Source of the DNA: Deltaproteobacteria bacterium
GTDB lineage: Bacteria > Desulfobacterota > Desulfobacteria > Desulfobacterales > ETH-SRB1
Direction of reading: 5' to 3'
NCBI GenBank assembly: GCA_003647525.1
Contig: QMMZ01000091.1
Span: forward strand, 1-7,227
DNA length: 7,227 nucleotides
Positions 1 to 4,491 of this stretch are shown one piece after another. Made by a program: the position numbers and the translations under genes. Position 1 is the first letter of the stretch; each line of letters starts with the position of its first letter. The notes beneath the pieces are model-generated. The model worked only from the letters and a program-made list of their open reading frames with translations, did no database searches and was not told where the DNA came from.

Positions 1-1
1 A

Positions 2-220
2 GGAGCATCGCTAAAGATAATTTTTACTTATCTTGGATTTGTTGGAGTATTTCGTATACCAATGACAATTTTTGAAATAAGTTTCTTGGGATTACCATTT
101 ACATTGGTAAGATTAATGGTTACTGTGCCACTATTTTTGCTGATAGGAATATTTATGGGGACAATATTGAAAAAAAGAGGATATAAATTAAAAAAATGCA
201 CGAACGCACAAACATTATAG
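2..220 (+). CDS. C-terminal end of a membrane protein, probable permease (5' partial)
   Basis: An open frame enters from the left edge and runs 72 codons to TAG at 218-220. The peptide is very hydrophobic. One segment lies around residues 5-27 (IIFTYLGFVGVFRIPMTIF region), and a second (LVRLMVTVPLFLLIGIFMG) is followed by a basic tail, KKRGYKLKK. That ending, a last helix followed by a lysine/arginine-rich cytoplasmic tail, is usual for polytopic inner-membrane permeases. The wording recalls the putative permeases of the YraQ/UPF0718 type, but only about 70 residues are visible and no substrate can be given. The protein starts outside the window. A minus-strand ORF covering the same bases is its shadow. 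I am fairly sure this is a real coding end and unsure of the family. Confidence 0.6.
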   Translation, partial: GASLKIIFTYLGFVGVFRIPMTIFEISFLGLPFTLVRLMVTVPLFLLIGIFMGTILKKRGYKLKKCTNAQTL

Positions 221-227
221 GATTTAA

Positions 228-282
228 GGCTCAGTTGAGCCATAAAAAAAGGCATGAATTATGGATAGGAACTGCCTTTTTT
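228..282 (+). terminator. Two consecutive hairpins after the permease, the second terminator-like
   Basis: Eight bases after the permease stop, GGCTCA (228-233) pairs with TGAGCC (236-241). Right after it, AAAAAAGGCA (245-254) pairs perfectly with TGCCTTTTTT (273-282) around an 18-nt loop. The A-tract/stem/T-tract layout would work as an intrinsic terminator in both directions. The loop is long for a classical terminator, so activity is an inference. Confidence 0.5.
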
Positions 283-297
283 AGTTCAATAGCTTAC

Positions 298-420
298 TAT
301 GTTGCTCACTCAATTGAGTTTTAAATCATTGCCCATCAATTTCTACTTCCTTCTTCTTTTTTTTATATCCCCTTTGTTATATTGTTTGTAAATATTTTAT
401 ACAACACTATACTGTTAGGC
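298..420 (+). repeat. Direct repeat copy 1 (~123 bp), upstream of the methyltransferase
   Basis: This stretch aligns with 1785-1906 over its whole length with one 1-nt gap and roughly 85% identity by eye. The best-conserved blocks are CTCAATTGAGTTTTAAATCA near the left and ATTTTATACAACACTATA near the right. The right end is GTTAGGC (414-420), which fits the integron R' core consensus GTTRRRY. The repeat sits just upstream of cargo gene 1, as copy 2 sits upstream of cargo gene 2. It may also carry their promoter, since TTGTTT (382-387) and TATAC elements lie inside it. No coding capacity is evident. Confidence 0.85.
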
Positions 421-427
421 ACTATTA
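415..427 (+). repeat. Left inverted end of methyltransferase unit (pairs with 1339-1351)
   Basis: TTAGGCACTATTA here matches the reverse complement of 1339-1351 (TAACAGTGCCTAA) at 12 of 13 positions. In integron arrays the first bases of a cassette (TTRRRY) derive from its own attC R' box and pair with its own R'' box at the far end; this pair behaves that way. The bases between enclose just the methyltransferase gene. Confidence 0.7.
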
Positions 428-444
428 GAACAGAGAACCTAAAA

Positions 445-1338
445 ATGAAAAATAGAAAAATAAATAAAGAAAAAGCTGCTAAAACAGGAGATCAACCCAC
501 TTTGACGGTTGCAATAGAACAGAGTTATTCTAATAATGAGCGTGTAATAACAGACAATCTTGCCCCAGACCTCTTTTCGGGGCTTAACCGATTTTGGATT
601 AAATTGTCTAAATGGTCTTTTGTTCGAAATGGTTTTGTCAATTTGAGGGAGAAGCTGATGACAGGTGGCTGGAGTGGCTTCCTTGTACGCAAGCGGTACA
701 TCGATGAAAAACTTGTTAAAACTTTAGAAAATCATGACATCAATTGTATCCTTAACCTAGGTGCGGGATGGGATACGCGTTTATACCGTTTTAAGGAAAC
801 TCAAAAGATTAAAAGTTGGGAAGTTGACCAATCAATTAATATCAAATCTAAGCGACAGGCAATTGAAAGAGCTTTAGGGGCCTTCCCCAAGCATATAACG
901 CAGGTGTCTATTGATTTTACCGAGCAAGACCTCATCAGCACTCTAAAGGAGAATGGTTATCAATTAAATGAAAAGACTTTCTTTATTTGGGAAGCTGTTT
1001 CTCAGTACCTGGATGATTCCTCATTGGAAAAAATGTTTGAGTTCTATTCTAAAGCAGCCTCGGGAAGTTTTTTAGCTTTCACGTACATCCATAAAGACTT
1101 TATTGAAGGGAAGAATTTGTACGGACAAAAAACATTGTACAAAATGACAGTTAAGGGTAATATCTGGCATTCTGGATTTTATCCAGAAGAAATTGCTACC
1201 CAACTTGAAAAATATGGCTGGAGTTTAATCGAAGAATTAGGGTATGCAGAGCTGAATGAAAGATATGTAAAGCCAACTGGAAGAAAATTGGGGGTTATGG
1301 AAATAGAACGAATGGTTTTTGCAGAAAAAATTAAATAA
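445..1338 (+). CDS. SAM-dependent methyltransferase, leucine carboxyl methyltransferase (LCM) family
   Basis: A 297-residue class I SAM-dependent methyltransferase of the LCM family (PF04072-like), a family that includes protein-phosphatase carboxyl methyltransferases and many bacterial small-molecule O-methyltransferases. Visible marks, in order: VRKRYIDE (81-88), the SAM-binding glycine motif LNLGAGWDTRLYR (103-115), an acidic strand end EVDQ (126-129) expected to hold the SAM ribose, DF at 157-158, and WEAVSQYLD (182-190), the counterpart of the family's WEGVxxYL. Length is normal. I chose ATG at 445; the frame stays open upstream to TTG 382, but that part encodes the conserved repeat and the inverted end. 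The gene lies alone between inverted repeats 415-427 and 1339-1351, like a cassette cargo gene. The methyl acceptor cannot be told from sequence. Confidence 0.88.
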   Translation: MKNRKINKEKAAKTGDQPTLTVAIEQSYSNNERVITDNLAPDLFSGLNRFWIKLSKWSFVRNGFVNLREKLMTGGWSGFLVRKRYIDEKLVKTLENHDINCILNLGAGWDTRLYRFKETQKIKSWEVDQSINIKSKRQAIERALGAFPKHITQVSIDFTEQDLISTLKENGYQLNEKTFFIWEAVSQYLDDSSLEKMFEFYSKAASGSFLAFTYIHKDFIEGKNLYGQKTLYKMTVKGNIWHSGFYPEEIATQLEKYGWSLIEELGYAELNERYVKPTGRKLGVMEIERMVFAEKIK

Positions 1339-1351
1339 TAACAGTGCCTAA
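1339..1351 (+). repeat. Right inverted end of methyltransferase unit (R''-like)
   Basis: TAACAGTGCCTAA begins immediately after the methyltransferase stop codon and is the inverse of 415-427 with one mismatch. GCCTAAT (1346-1352) is close to the integron R'' consensus RYYYAAC, with T in place of the last C. Confidence 0.65.
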
Positions 1352-1410
1352 TAATATGGAATCAAATTTACGTGGGTCCGGGGGATCCTACTAAATTTTT
1401 CCTGTTGTAT
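1346..1410 (+). other. attC-like recombination site candidate (65 bp)
   Basis: Between GCCTAAT (1346-1352, R''-like) and GTTGTAT (1404-1410, partial R' match) lies a strong imperfect palindrome. A1364-A1370 pairs with T1392-T1398, G1372-G1376 with C1387-C1391 (one G-T wobble), and T1377-C1379 with G1383-A1385, around a GGG loop (1380-1382). C1371 and T1386 are left unpaired on opposite sides. A 57-141 bp site with a folded stem, extrahelical bases and core boxes at both ends is the attC pattern. T-runs follow, so the same stem could simply terminate the methyltransferase transcript. R' deviates from GTTRRRY at the second R. Confidence 0.42.
1403..1410 (+). repeat. Inverted end TGTTGTAT of the degenerate middle unit (pairs with 1885-1892)
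   Basis: TGTTGTAT is the exact reverse complement of ATACAACA at 1885-1892. The pair encloses the two gene remnants the way the other two inverted pairs enclose intact genes. Eight bases in an AT-rich region could match by chance; the position is what makes it notable. Confidence 0.4.
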
Positions 1411-1435
1411 TTTTTTAATACTAAGACCGAGAGAA

Positions 1436-1500
1436 ATGAGTATGAAGAAAATTGTTTATGTTTATGTTGATATGGATAATGTTCTTGTTGATTTTAAAAC
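1436..1500 (+). pseudogene. 5'(3')-deoxyribonucleotidase (NT5C-type) 5' remnant
   Basis: A short frame starting at ATG 1436 (or 1442) encodes MSMKKIVYVYVDMDNVLVDF. VDMDNVLVDF is the HAD-superfamily motif I (nucleophile Asp, acid/base Asp two residues on) in the form typical of bacterial NT5C-type 5'-nucleotidases (PF06941), which dephosphorylate deoxynucleoside monophosphates. The similarity ends after about 21 codons at FK (near 1500). The frame then reads through the antisense of a ParB-like remnant and stops at TAA 1559-1561. HAD motifs II-IV are absent, so no enzyme can be made. The family normally runs to about 180-200 residues, so almost the whole gene is gone. Confidence 0.7.
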
Positions 1501-1782
1501 AGCAATTATAGTTTCATCAATAAGGCTACGTTTGAATGCCATTTATGTTTTCATTAATTAAGATTTTTAGTATCAACTCATCATTTAGAGGCTTTATAAA
1601 GACTTCAGTCTCATGGTTAAGCAATACATCTCTTGAAGGGGCTTAAGCCTGTGGTGACCTTAAGTAATCTGTATATTGCCATCTGACAGTTTTCTGTCTA
1701 ATACATTATCCCAAAATCCTGTTTGTTCAATTGAGGCTTTGAGGGATGCTGGTTTTTCAGAATCTAAAGGGTAATGATCCAT
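1500..1782 (-). pseudogene. ParB/Spo0J-like nuclease-domain protein remnant, broken by a stop and frameshifts
   Basis: Read on the minus strand from ATG 1782-1780, the frame gives 40 residues including EKPASLKASIEQTGFWDNVL, then TAA (1662-1660). In the same frame it continues GHHRLKPLQEMY. This is the ParB N-terminal motif IQIAYGHHRL, with the codon before GHH turned into a stop. One frame over, LNHETEVFIKPLNDELIL is followed by KILINEN, and in a third frame SLIDETIIAVLK (ending about 1500). All three pieces occur in the order expected for this family. So the gene has one nonsense change and at least two frameshifts, and it lacks its C-terminal part, which ends against the nucleotidase remnant. 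Live homologues are ParB-like DNA-binding/CTP- or nuclease-type proteins of plasmids and phages. Confidence 0.72.
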
Positions 1783-1784
1783 GT

Positions 1785-1906
1785 TATGTTGCCTGCTCAA
1801 TTGAGTTTTAAATCATTACCTATCAATTTCTACTTCCTGCTTCCTTTTCTCTTCACCCTTAGCTATATTGTGTGTAAACATTTTATACAACACTATATTG
1901 TTATGC
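1785..1906 (+). repeat. Direct repeat copy 2 (~122 bp), upstream of the membrane-protein gene
   Basis: Homologous to 298-420 (see there). It starts two bases past the start codon of the minus-strand ParB remnant and ends in GTTATGC (1900-1906), the core that opens the next unit. Identity between the two copies stops abruptly on the left, at about 298/1785, where the flanks become unrelated. On the right, the last shared bases lie in the GTTA of the core. Confidence 0.85.
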
Positions 1907-1908
1907 AT
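1898..1908 (+). repeat. Left inverted end of membrane-protein unit (pairs with 2542-2552)
   Basis: TTGTTATGCAT is the exact reverse complement of ATGCATAACAA at 2542-2552, an 11-bp perfect inverted pair bracketing the gene 1960-2538. GTTATGC is a common R' variant in chromosomal integrons. Confidence 0.7.
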
Positions 1909-1959
1909 CATTCCCCACATCAGAACTCGATTAGGAAATAACACTAAATAAAATAATCA

Positions 1960-2538
1960 ATGAAAAATAAAAGGCTAAATATTCAAAGACTGATTTTTGA
2001 GTTTATCTCAGTTTCATTTGCAGTGTTGATTGCCTTATTAGTTAATCAATGGAGAGAAGACCACAATAATGATAAATTAGCGGAGAAGGCGATTTATAAT
2101 ATCAAGCAAGAACTACAAGAAAACAAAGATGTAATGGACATCTTAATCCCTTCTCATAAATCTATTCTTTCTCATATTGATAGTATAATTGAAAGAAAAG
2201 AAAAAAATATTTCTAATGTGGATTCAAATATCTCAATAGATGTAACTTTAATTAGTTCATCAGCCTGGGAAATGGCCGAAATTACTAACGCTATTTTCTA
2301 TCTGGACTTTGATGATGCAAATAAGATGGCAAAAGTTTACAACCTTCAATCGTATTATGAATCAATTATAAAGCAATTTATTTTAAAAAACTCTAACAGT
2401 TATCAATCTGACCAGGATTTAGAATTTCTGAGAAACAACAAACAGTTTTTAGAGACCATAATTCCATTAGAAGAGGATCTTCAAAATTATTTTAATCTAC
2501 TGCTTAAAAATGTTTTGGTGGAAAAAATCAAAGAATAA
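1960..2538 (+). CDS. Hypothetical protein with one N-terminal membrane anchor (DUF6090-like)
   Basis: A 192-residue protein with a single hydrophobic helix at about residues 11-28 (LIFEFISVSFAVLIALLV), followed at once by NQWRED and a long charged, helical region. The pattern of a short N-terminus, one helix, the helix end N-x-W-x-E/D and a soluble tail recalls the DUF6090 family and similar one-helix proteins frequent in Bacteroidota. Function is unknown. The orientation is probably N-in with the tail outside, but the basic residues before the helix (KNKRLNIQR) are the only support. There is no clear Shine-Dalgarno sequence; ATG 1960 is chosen because the frame upstream is the unit's leader and the helix follows as expected. 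It is the only gene between inverted repeats 1898-1908 and 2542-2552, so it looks like cassette cargo. Confidence 0.75.
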   Translation: MKNKRLNIQRLIFEFISVSFAVLIALLVNQWREDHNNDKLAEKAIYNIKQELQENKDVMDILIPSHKSILSHIDSIIERKEKNISNVDSNISIDVTLISSSAWEMAEITNAIFYLDFDDANKMAKVYNLQSYYESIIKQFILKNSNSYQSDQDLEFLRNNKQFLETIIPLEEDLQNYFNLLLKNVLVEKIKE

Positions 2539-2541
2539 CGA

Positions 2542-2552
2542 ATGCATAACAA
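2542..2552 (+). repeat. Right inverted end of membrane-protein unit (R''-like)
   Basis: ATGCATAACAA, four bases after the stop codon TAA (2536-2538). GCATAAC (2544-2550) differs from the R'' consensus RYYYAAC at one place. No matching GTTRRRY box follows within the next 100 bases, so the array appears to end here or its last site has decayed. Confidence 0.65.
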
Positions 2553-2580
2553 AAAATAAACTTAAATAGAAAAACTTAAC

Positions 2581-2642
2581 AAATTAATGTGTAAAATTGA
2601 AAAAAAATGAAAACAAAAAATTGTATAAATTAATGTAAAATT
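2581..2642 (+). repeat. Short AT-rich direct repeat, two copies
   Basis: AAATTAATGTGTAAAATT (2581-2598) recurs as AAATTAATGTAAAATT (2627-2642), differing by a 2-base GT. The copies lie just before the small ORF at 2643. In sequence this poor in GC it may be slippage or chance. Confidence 0.45.
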
Positions 2643-2858
2643 ATGGCCTTGAAATCGCATCTGTTTTCAGTGGCACAATTTCACCGGTATATCCATAAAG
2701 TCAATACTGATGAGGTCAGACAATTATCTTCCAGAATTGATACCCGTGATGAAAGAATAGATGACCGGGCAATTAATTTACAAGTTCATAATAACCTTCA
2801 GGAAACAGAGTCCGGTTTGAATGTTCTTTCTCAATTGCAAAGGGATAGTGATTTTTAA
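2643..2858 (+). CDS. Small hypothetical protein, 71 aa, unrecognised
   Basis: A 71-codon frame from ATG 2643 to TAA 2856-2858. It encodes a hydrophilic, charged protein without signal peptide or membrane helix. The middle (SSRIDTRDERIDDRAINLQ) is rich in Asp, Arg and Glu and looks alpha-helical. I do not recognise a family. Base composition is richer in GC than the flanking bases, and the codons look natural, which favours real or formerly real coding sequence. It could be a stand-alone small protein or the surviving piece of a longer gene. No Shine-Dalgarno sequence is visible. It lies between the last cassette-like end and the NYN gene, on the same strand as both. Confidence 0.4.
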   Translation: MALKSHLFSVAQFHRYIHKVNTDEVRQLSSRIDTRDERIDDRAINLQVHNNLQETESGLNVLSQLQRDSDF

Positions 2859-2951
2859 AGGTTTAAATTAGTGTGACAAATTGTTTGCTAATTCGTTAAG
2901 TATGTGTGAACTTTATATTAAAGTTAAATTTTTAATTTAAAAGTTTTATTG

Positions 2952-2959
2952 TACTTTTG
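2952..2959 (+). promoter_or_regulatory. Bacteroidota-type -7 element (TAnnTTTG) upstream of the NYN unit
   Basis: TACTTTTG fits the TAnnTTTG -7 consensus of the Bacteroidota primary sigma factor. The expected TTG about 20 bases further upstream is not present in clean form; the stretch there is TTTAAT-rich. A start near 2966 would give a leader beginning just before the two hairpins at 2976-3019. Confidence 0.38.
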
Positions 2960-2975
2960 TACTAGTCATTACCCC

Positions 2976-3027
2976 TCCTGTGTGAGAAATCGCAGGACCC
3001 TAGCTCTCGAAAGAGAGCTTTATTTTT
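2976..3027 (+). ncRNA. Candidate structured leader or small RNA: two hairpins before the NYN gene
   Basis: TCCTGTG (2976-2982) pairs with CGCAGGA (2991-2997) with one wobble and an 8-nt loop. Four bases later AGCTCTC (3002-3008) pairs perfectly with GAGAGCT (3013-3019) around GAAA, a GNRA tetraloop. The second stem is followed by TTATTTTTAT, so it may end a ~55-nt RNA or attenuate the mRNA, and the NYN start codon lies 16 bases on. The GC content of this short stretch stands out from its surroundings. Whether it is a separate RNA, a 5' UTR switch or part of a mobile unit cannot be told from one copy. Confidence 0.45.
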
Positions 3028-3035
3028 ATACAATA

Positions 3036-3647
3036 ATGCATAAAAGAGTTAATTTTTATATCGATGGTTTTAATTTCTATTTTGGTTTAAAATCAAAGAA
3101 CTGGAAGGCTTATTACTGGTTGGATATAGTTAAATTTTGTGAGAGGTTTCTGCGGCCTGGACAATCATTAGAGAATGTTTATTATTTTACTGCCACACAA
3201 AAGGCAAAAAGTAAGAAGGATCGACAAGACCTGTTTTTTTCGGCGAATAAACTGAATCCAAAATTTAAGTTGGTATTTGGAAAATTTTTAAAAAAGCAGA
3301 TATATACTCCACATGGTATAATTAATACCTTTGAAGAAAAGCAGACTGATGTCAATATAGCGGTCCACATGATTAAAAATGTTGTCTTTGATAAAAACGA
3401 TATTTCAGTTTTAGTATCAGGGGATAGCGATTTGGTGCCACCAATTGATTTCATTAGAGAACTTAATCCCTCTCATAAAATATTCTGTTATTTCCCCCCA
3501 AATAGGGTTTCGGTTGACTTGATGAATAGTTCGGACAATTATATTAAATTAGCCAGGTATGAGCATAGATTTAAAAAATCAATGCTACCGGAAAGTATCA
3601 CATTAGATAATGGCTACATAATAAAAAGACCTGATAAGTGGAAATAA
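3036..3647 (+). CDS. NYN-domain (PIN-like) putative ribonuclease
   Basis: A 203-residue protein of the NYN family (PF01936; LabA/DUF88-like), a PIN-type fold whose clustered Asp residues bind metal and cut RNA. Visible marks: N-terminal strand VNFYIDGFNFYFGL with the conserved D-x-x-N; the mid-domain acidic site EKQTDVNIAVHMI; and LVSGDSDLVPPI, the GDSD motif near the end of the fold. All key acidic residues are present, so it should be active. Length fits a single-domain member. I start at ATG 3036; the frame is open back to about 2949, but that part crosses the two upstream hairpins and has no family resemblance. It stands alone between structured elements (2976-3019 and 3697-3764), converging on the aldolase operon. 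Relatives occur in RNA decay, toxin-like and defence settings; the role here is unknown. Confidence 0.87.
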   Translation: MHKRVNFYIDGFNFYFGLKSKNWKAYYWLDIVKFCERFLRPGQSLENVYYFTATQKAKSKKDRQDLFFSANKLNPKFKLVFGKFLKKQIYTPHGIINTFEEKQTDVNIAVHMIKNVVFDKNDISVLVSGDSDLVPPIDFIRELNPSHKIFCYFPPNRVSVDLMNSSDNYIKLARYEHRFKKSMLPESITLDNGYIIKRPDKWK

Positions 3648-3696
3648 AAATTTACAGATTTTCCAAAGCTTTAAAAATCAATAATATATAGATTCC

Positions 3697-3768
3697 TAGC
3701 GGGGCTACACTGACCTCTGAAACCTTATATGTCGCATTCGGCGACCAAAGGAAGGAGGTTTTTTATTT
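3697..3768 (+). terminator. Nested stem with T-run after the NYN gene (terminator or 3' structured RNA)
   Basis: A small hairpin TAGC/GCTA (3697-3700 with 3704-3707) is followed by a three-tier stem: ACCTC (3713-3717) with GAGGT (3755-3759), CCTT (3723-3726) with AAGG (3748-3751), and GTCGC (3731-3735) with GCGAC (3741-3745), loop ATTCG. TTTTT (3760-3764) and more T-rich sequence follow. It acts in the + direction, so it most simply ends the NYN transcript. Its size and interior loops are more than a plain terminator needs. It does not give a T-run for the minus-strand operon. Confidence 0.55.
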
Positions 3769-3814
3769 ATATAGAAGTCAATTTTGTTAATTTGAATAGT
3801 GAGGAATTGTAAGC

Positions 3815-4486
3815 CTATAGTTTATTCTTTTTCTTTTCTTTCGAATATTTTATCAGATAATACTGGTGCATGAGGTGGGCTTCAAATTTGCTGATTCCTT
3901 TGGCTCCGCCAAGAAATTCTGCTTCAATAAAGGCTTTACAGGCTTTTTCTAATACTTCGCAAACAACAAAAGCTTCCTCCATATCACGGCCGATGCATAC
4001 AGCACCATGATTGGCCATTAGCGCGGCATACCTTCCTTTGAGGGCTTTCACAGTAGCCCTAACGAGCTTTTTTGTGTTGGGCAGTGCATAGTCTGCCACC
4101 CTGACTGACGGGCCGATGATCTGTGCCATATCATCTAGTATTGGCGGCACATCCCGCCGCGCAGCTGCCACGGTTGATGCGTTCATCTGATGAGTATGAA
4201 TAACCGCTCGTATTCTGCTCCTCGTTTTATAAATTTCAGCATGGAGTTTGTATTCTGATGAAGGTTTGATTTGCCCTTCATAGCGGAGATTCTGGTAATT
4301 CACCTCTACAATATCTTCCGGCATCAGATCTTCATAATTTCTTCCACTCGGGGTGATCACCATCATTTTGTCATCTACCCGAAGACTGATATTGCCCCAT
4401 GTTCCCGAAATATAACCCTCTTTTAATAATTTTAGTCCCGCATCGCGAACGATTATTCTTGCATTTTCCATATTTAAGTGCATCAT
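3815..4486 (-). CDS. Class II aldolase (FucA/adducin-type, zinc-dependent)
   Basis: A 223-residue class II aldolase/adducin-family enzyme (PF00596-like) expected to cleave a phosphorylated sugar by a zinc-stabilised enediolate, typically giving dihydroxyacetone phosphate plus an aldehyde. Marks: GTWGNIS (28-34) and TPSGRNYE (45-52) for phosphate binding; the catalytic acid E78 in KPSSEYKLHAEIY; zinc ligands H97 and H99 in HTHQMNAS, and H160 in ANHGAVCIG. Glu at 78 fits fuculose-phosphate-type aldolases rather than ribulose-phosphate 4-epimerases, which carry Asp. All catalytic residues are intact and the length is normal. The start is one of two adjacent ATGs (4486 or 4483), 5 bases after the kinase stop codon, so translation is probably coupled. 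It is the last gene of the operon. The exact substrate is not known. Confidence 0.88.
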   Translation of the reverse strand: MMHLNMENARIIVRDAGLKLLKEGYISGTWGNISLRVDDKMMVITPSGRNYEDLMPEDIVEVNYQNLRYEGQIKPSSEYKLHAEIYKTRSRIRAVIHTHQMNASTVAAARRDVPPILDDMAQIIGPSVRVADYALPNTKKLVRATVKALKGRYAALMANHGAVCIGRDMEEAFVVCEVLEKACKAFIEAEFLGGAKGISKFEAHLMHQYYLIKYSKEKKKNKL

Positions 4487-4491
4487 TTTTT

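Noticed and set aside
28..255. Minus-strand ORF of 75 codons at the left edge
   Set aside because: It is antisense to the hydrophobic permease end, which is the more protein-like reading; the minus-strand peptide shows no family features.
382..444. TTG-initiated N-terminal extension of the methyltransferase
   Set aside because: These codons read through the conserved repeat and the inverted unit end; ATG 445 gives a normal-length LCM protein.
1383..1388. GGATCC as a sign of a cloning or vector join
   Set aside because: The site is part of the right arm of an imperfect palindrome that continues into native AT-rich sequence on both sides; a 6-base site alone is not evidence of an artefact.
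298..1906. CRISPR array or insertion-sequence ends as an explanation of the repeated ~123-bp block
   Set aside because: There are only two copies far apart, no regular spacers, no transposase frame between them, and the copies are direct and diverged.
2866..2893. AATTAG/CTAATT inverted pair as a terminator after the 71-codon ORF
   Set aside because: Only 6 AT-rich base pairs with a long loop and no T-run; too weak to annotate.
2949..3035. 29-codon N-terminal extension of the NYN protein
   Set aside because: It passes through two perfect hairpins and a promoter-like element and has no resemblance to the family; the fold starts at once after ATG 3036.
3182..3454. Minus-strand 90-codon ORF inside the NYN gene
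   Set aside because: It is a shadow of a well-supported plus-strand domain.
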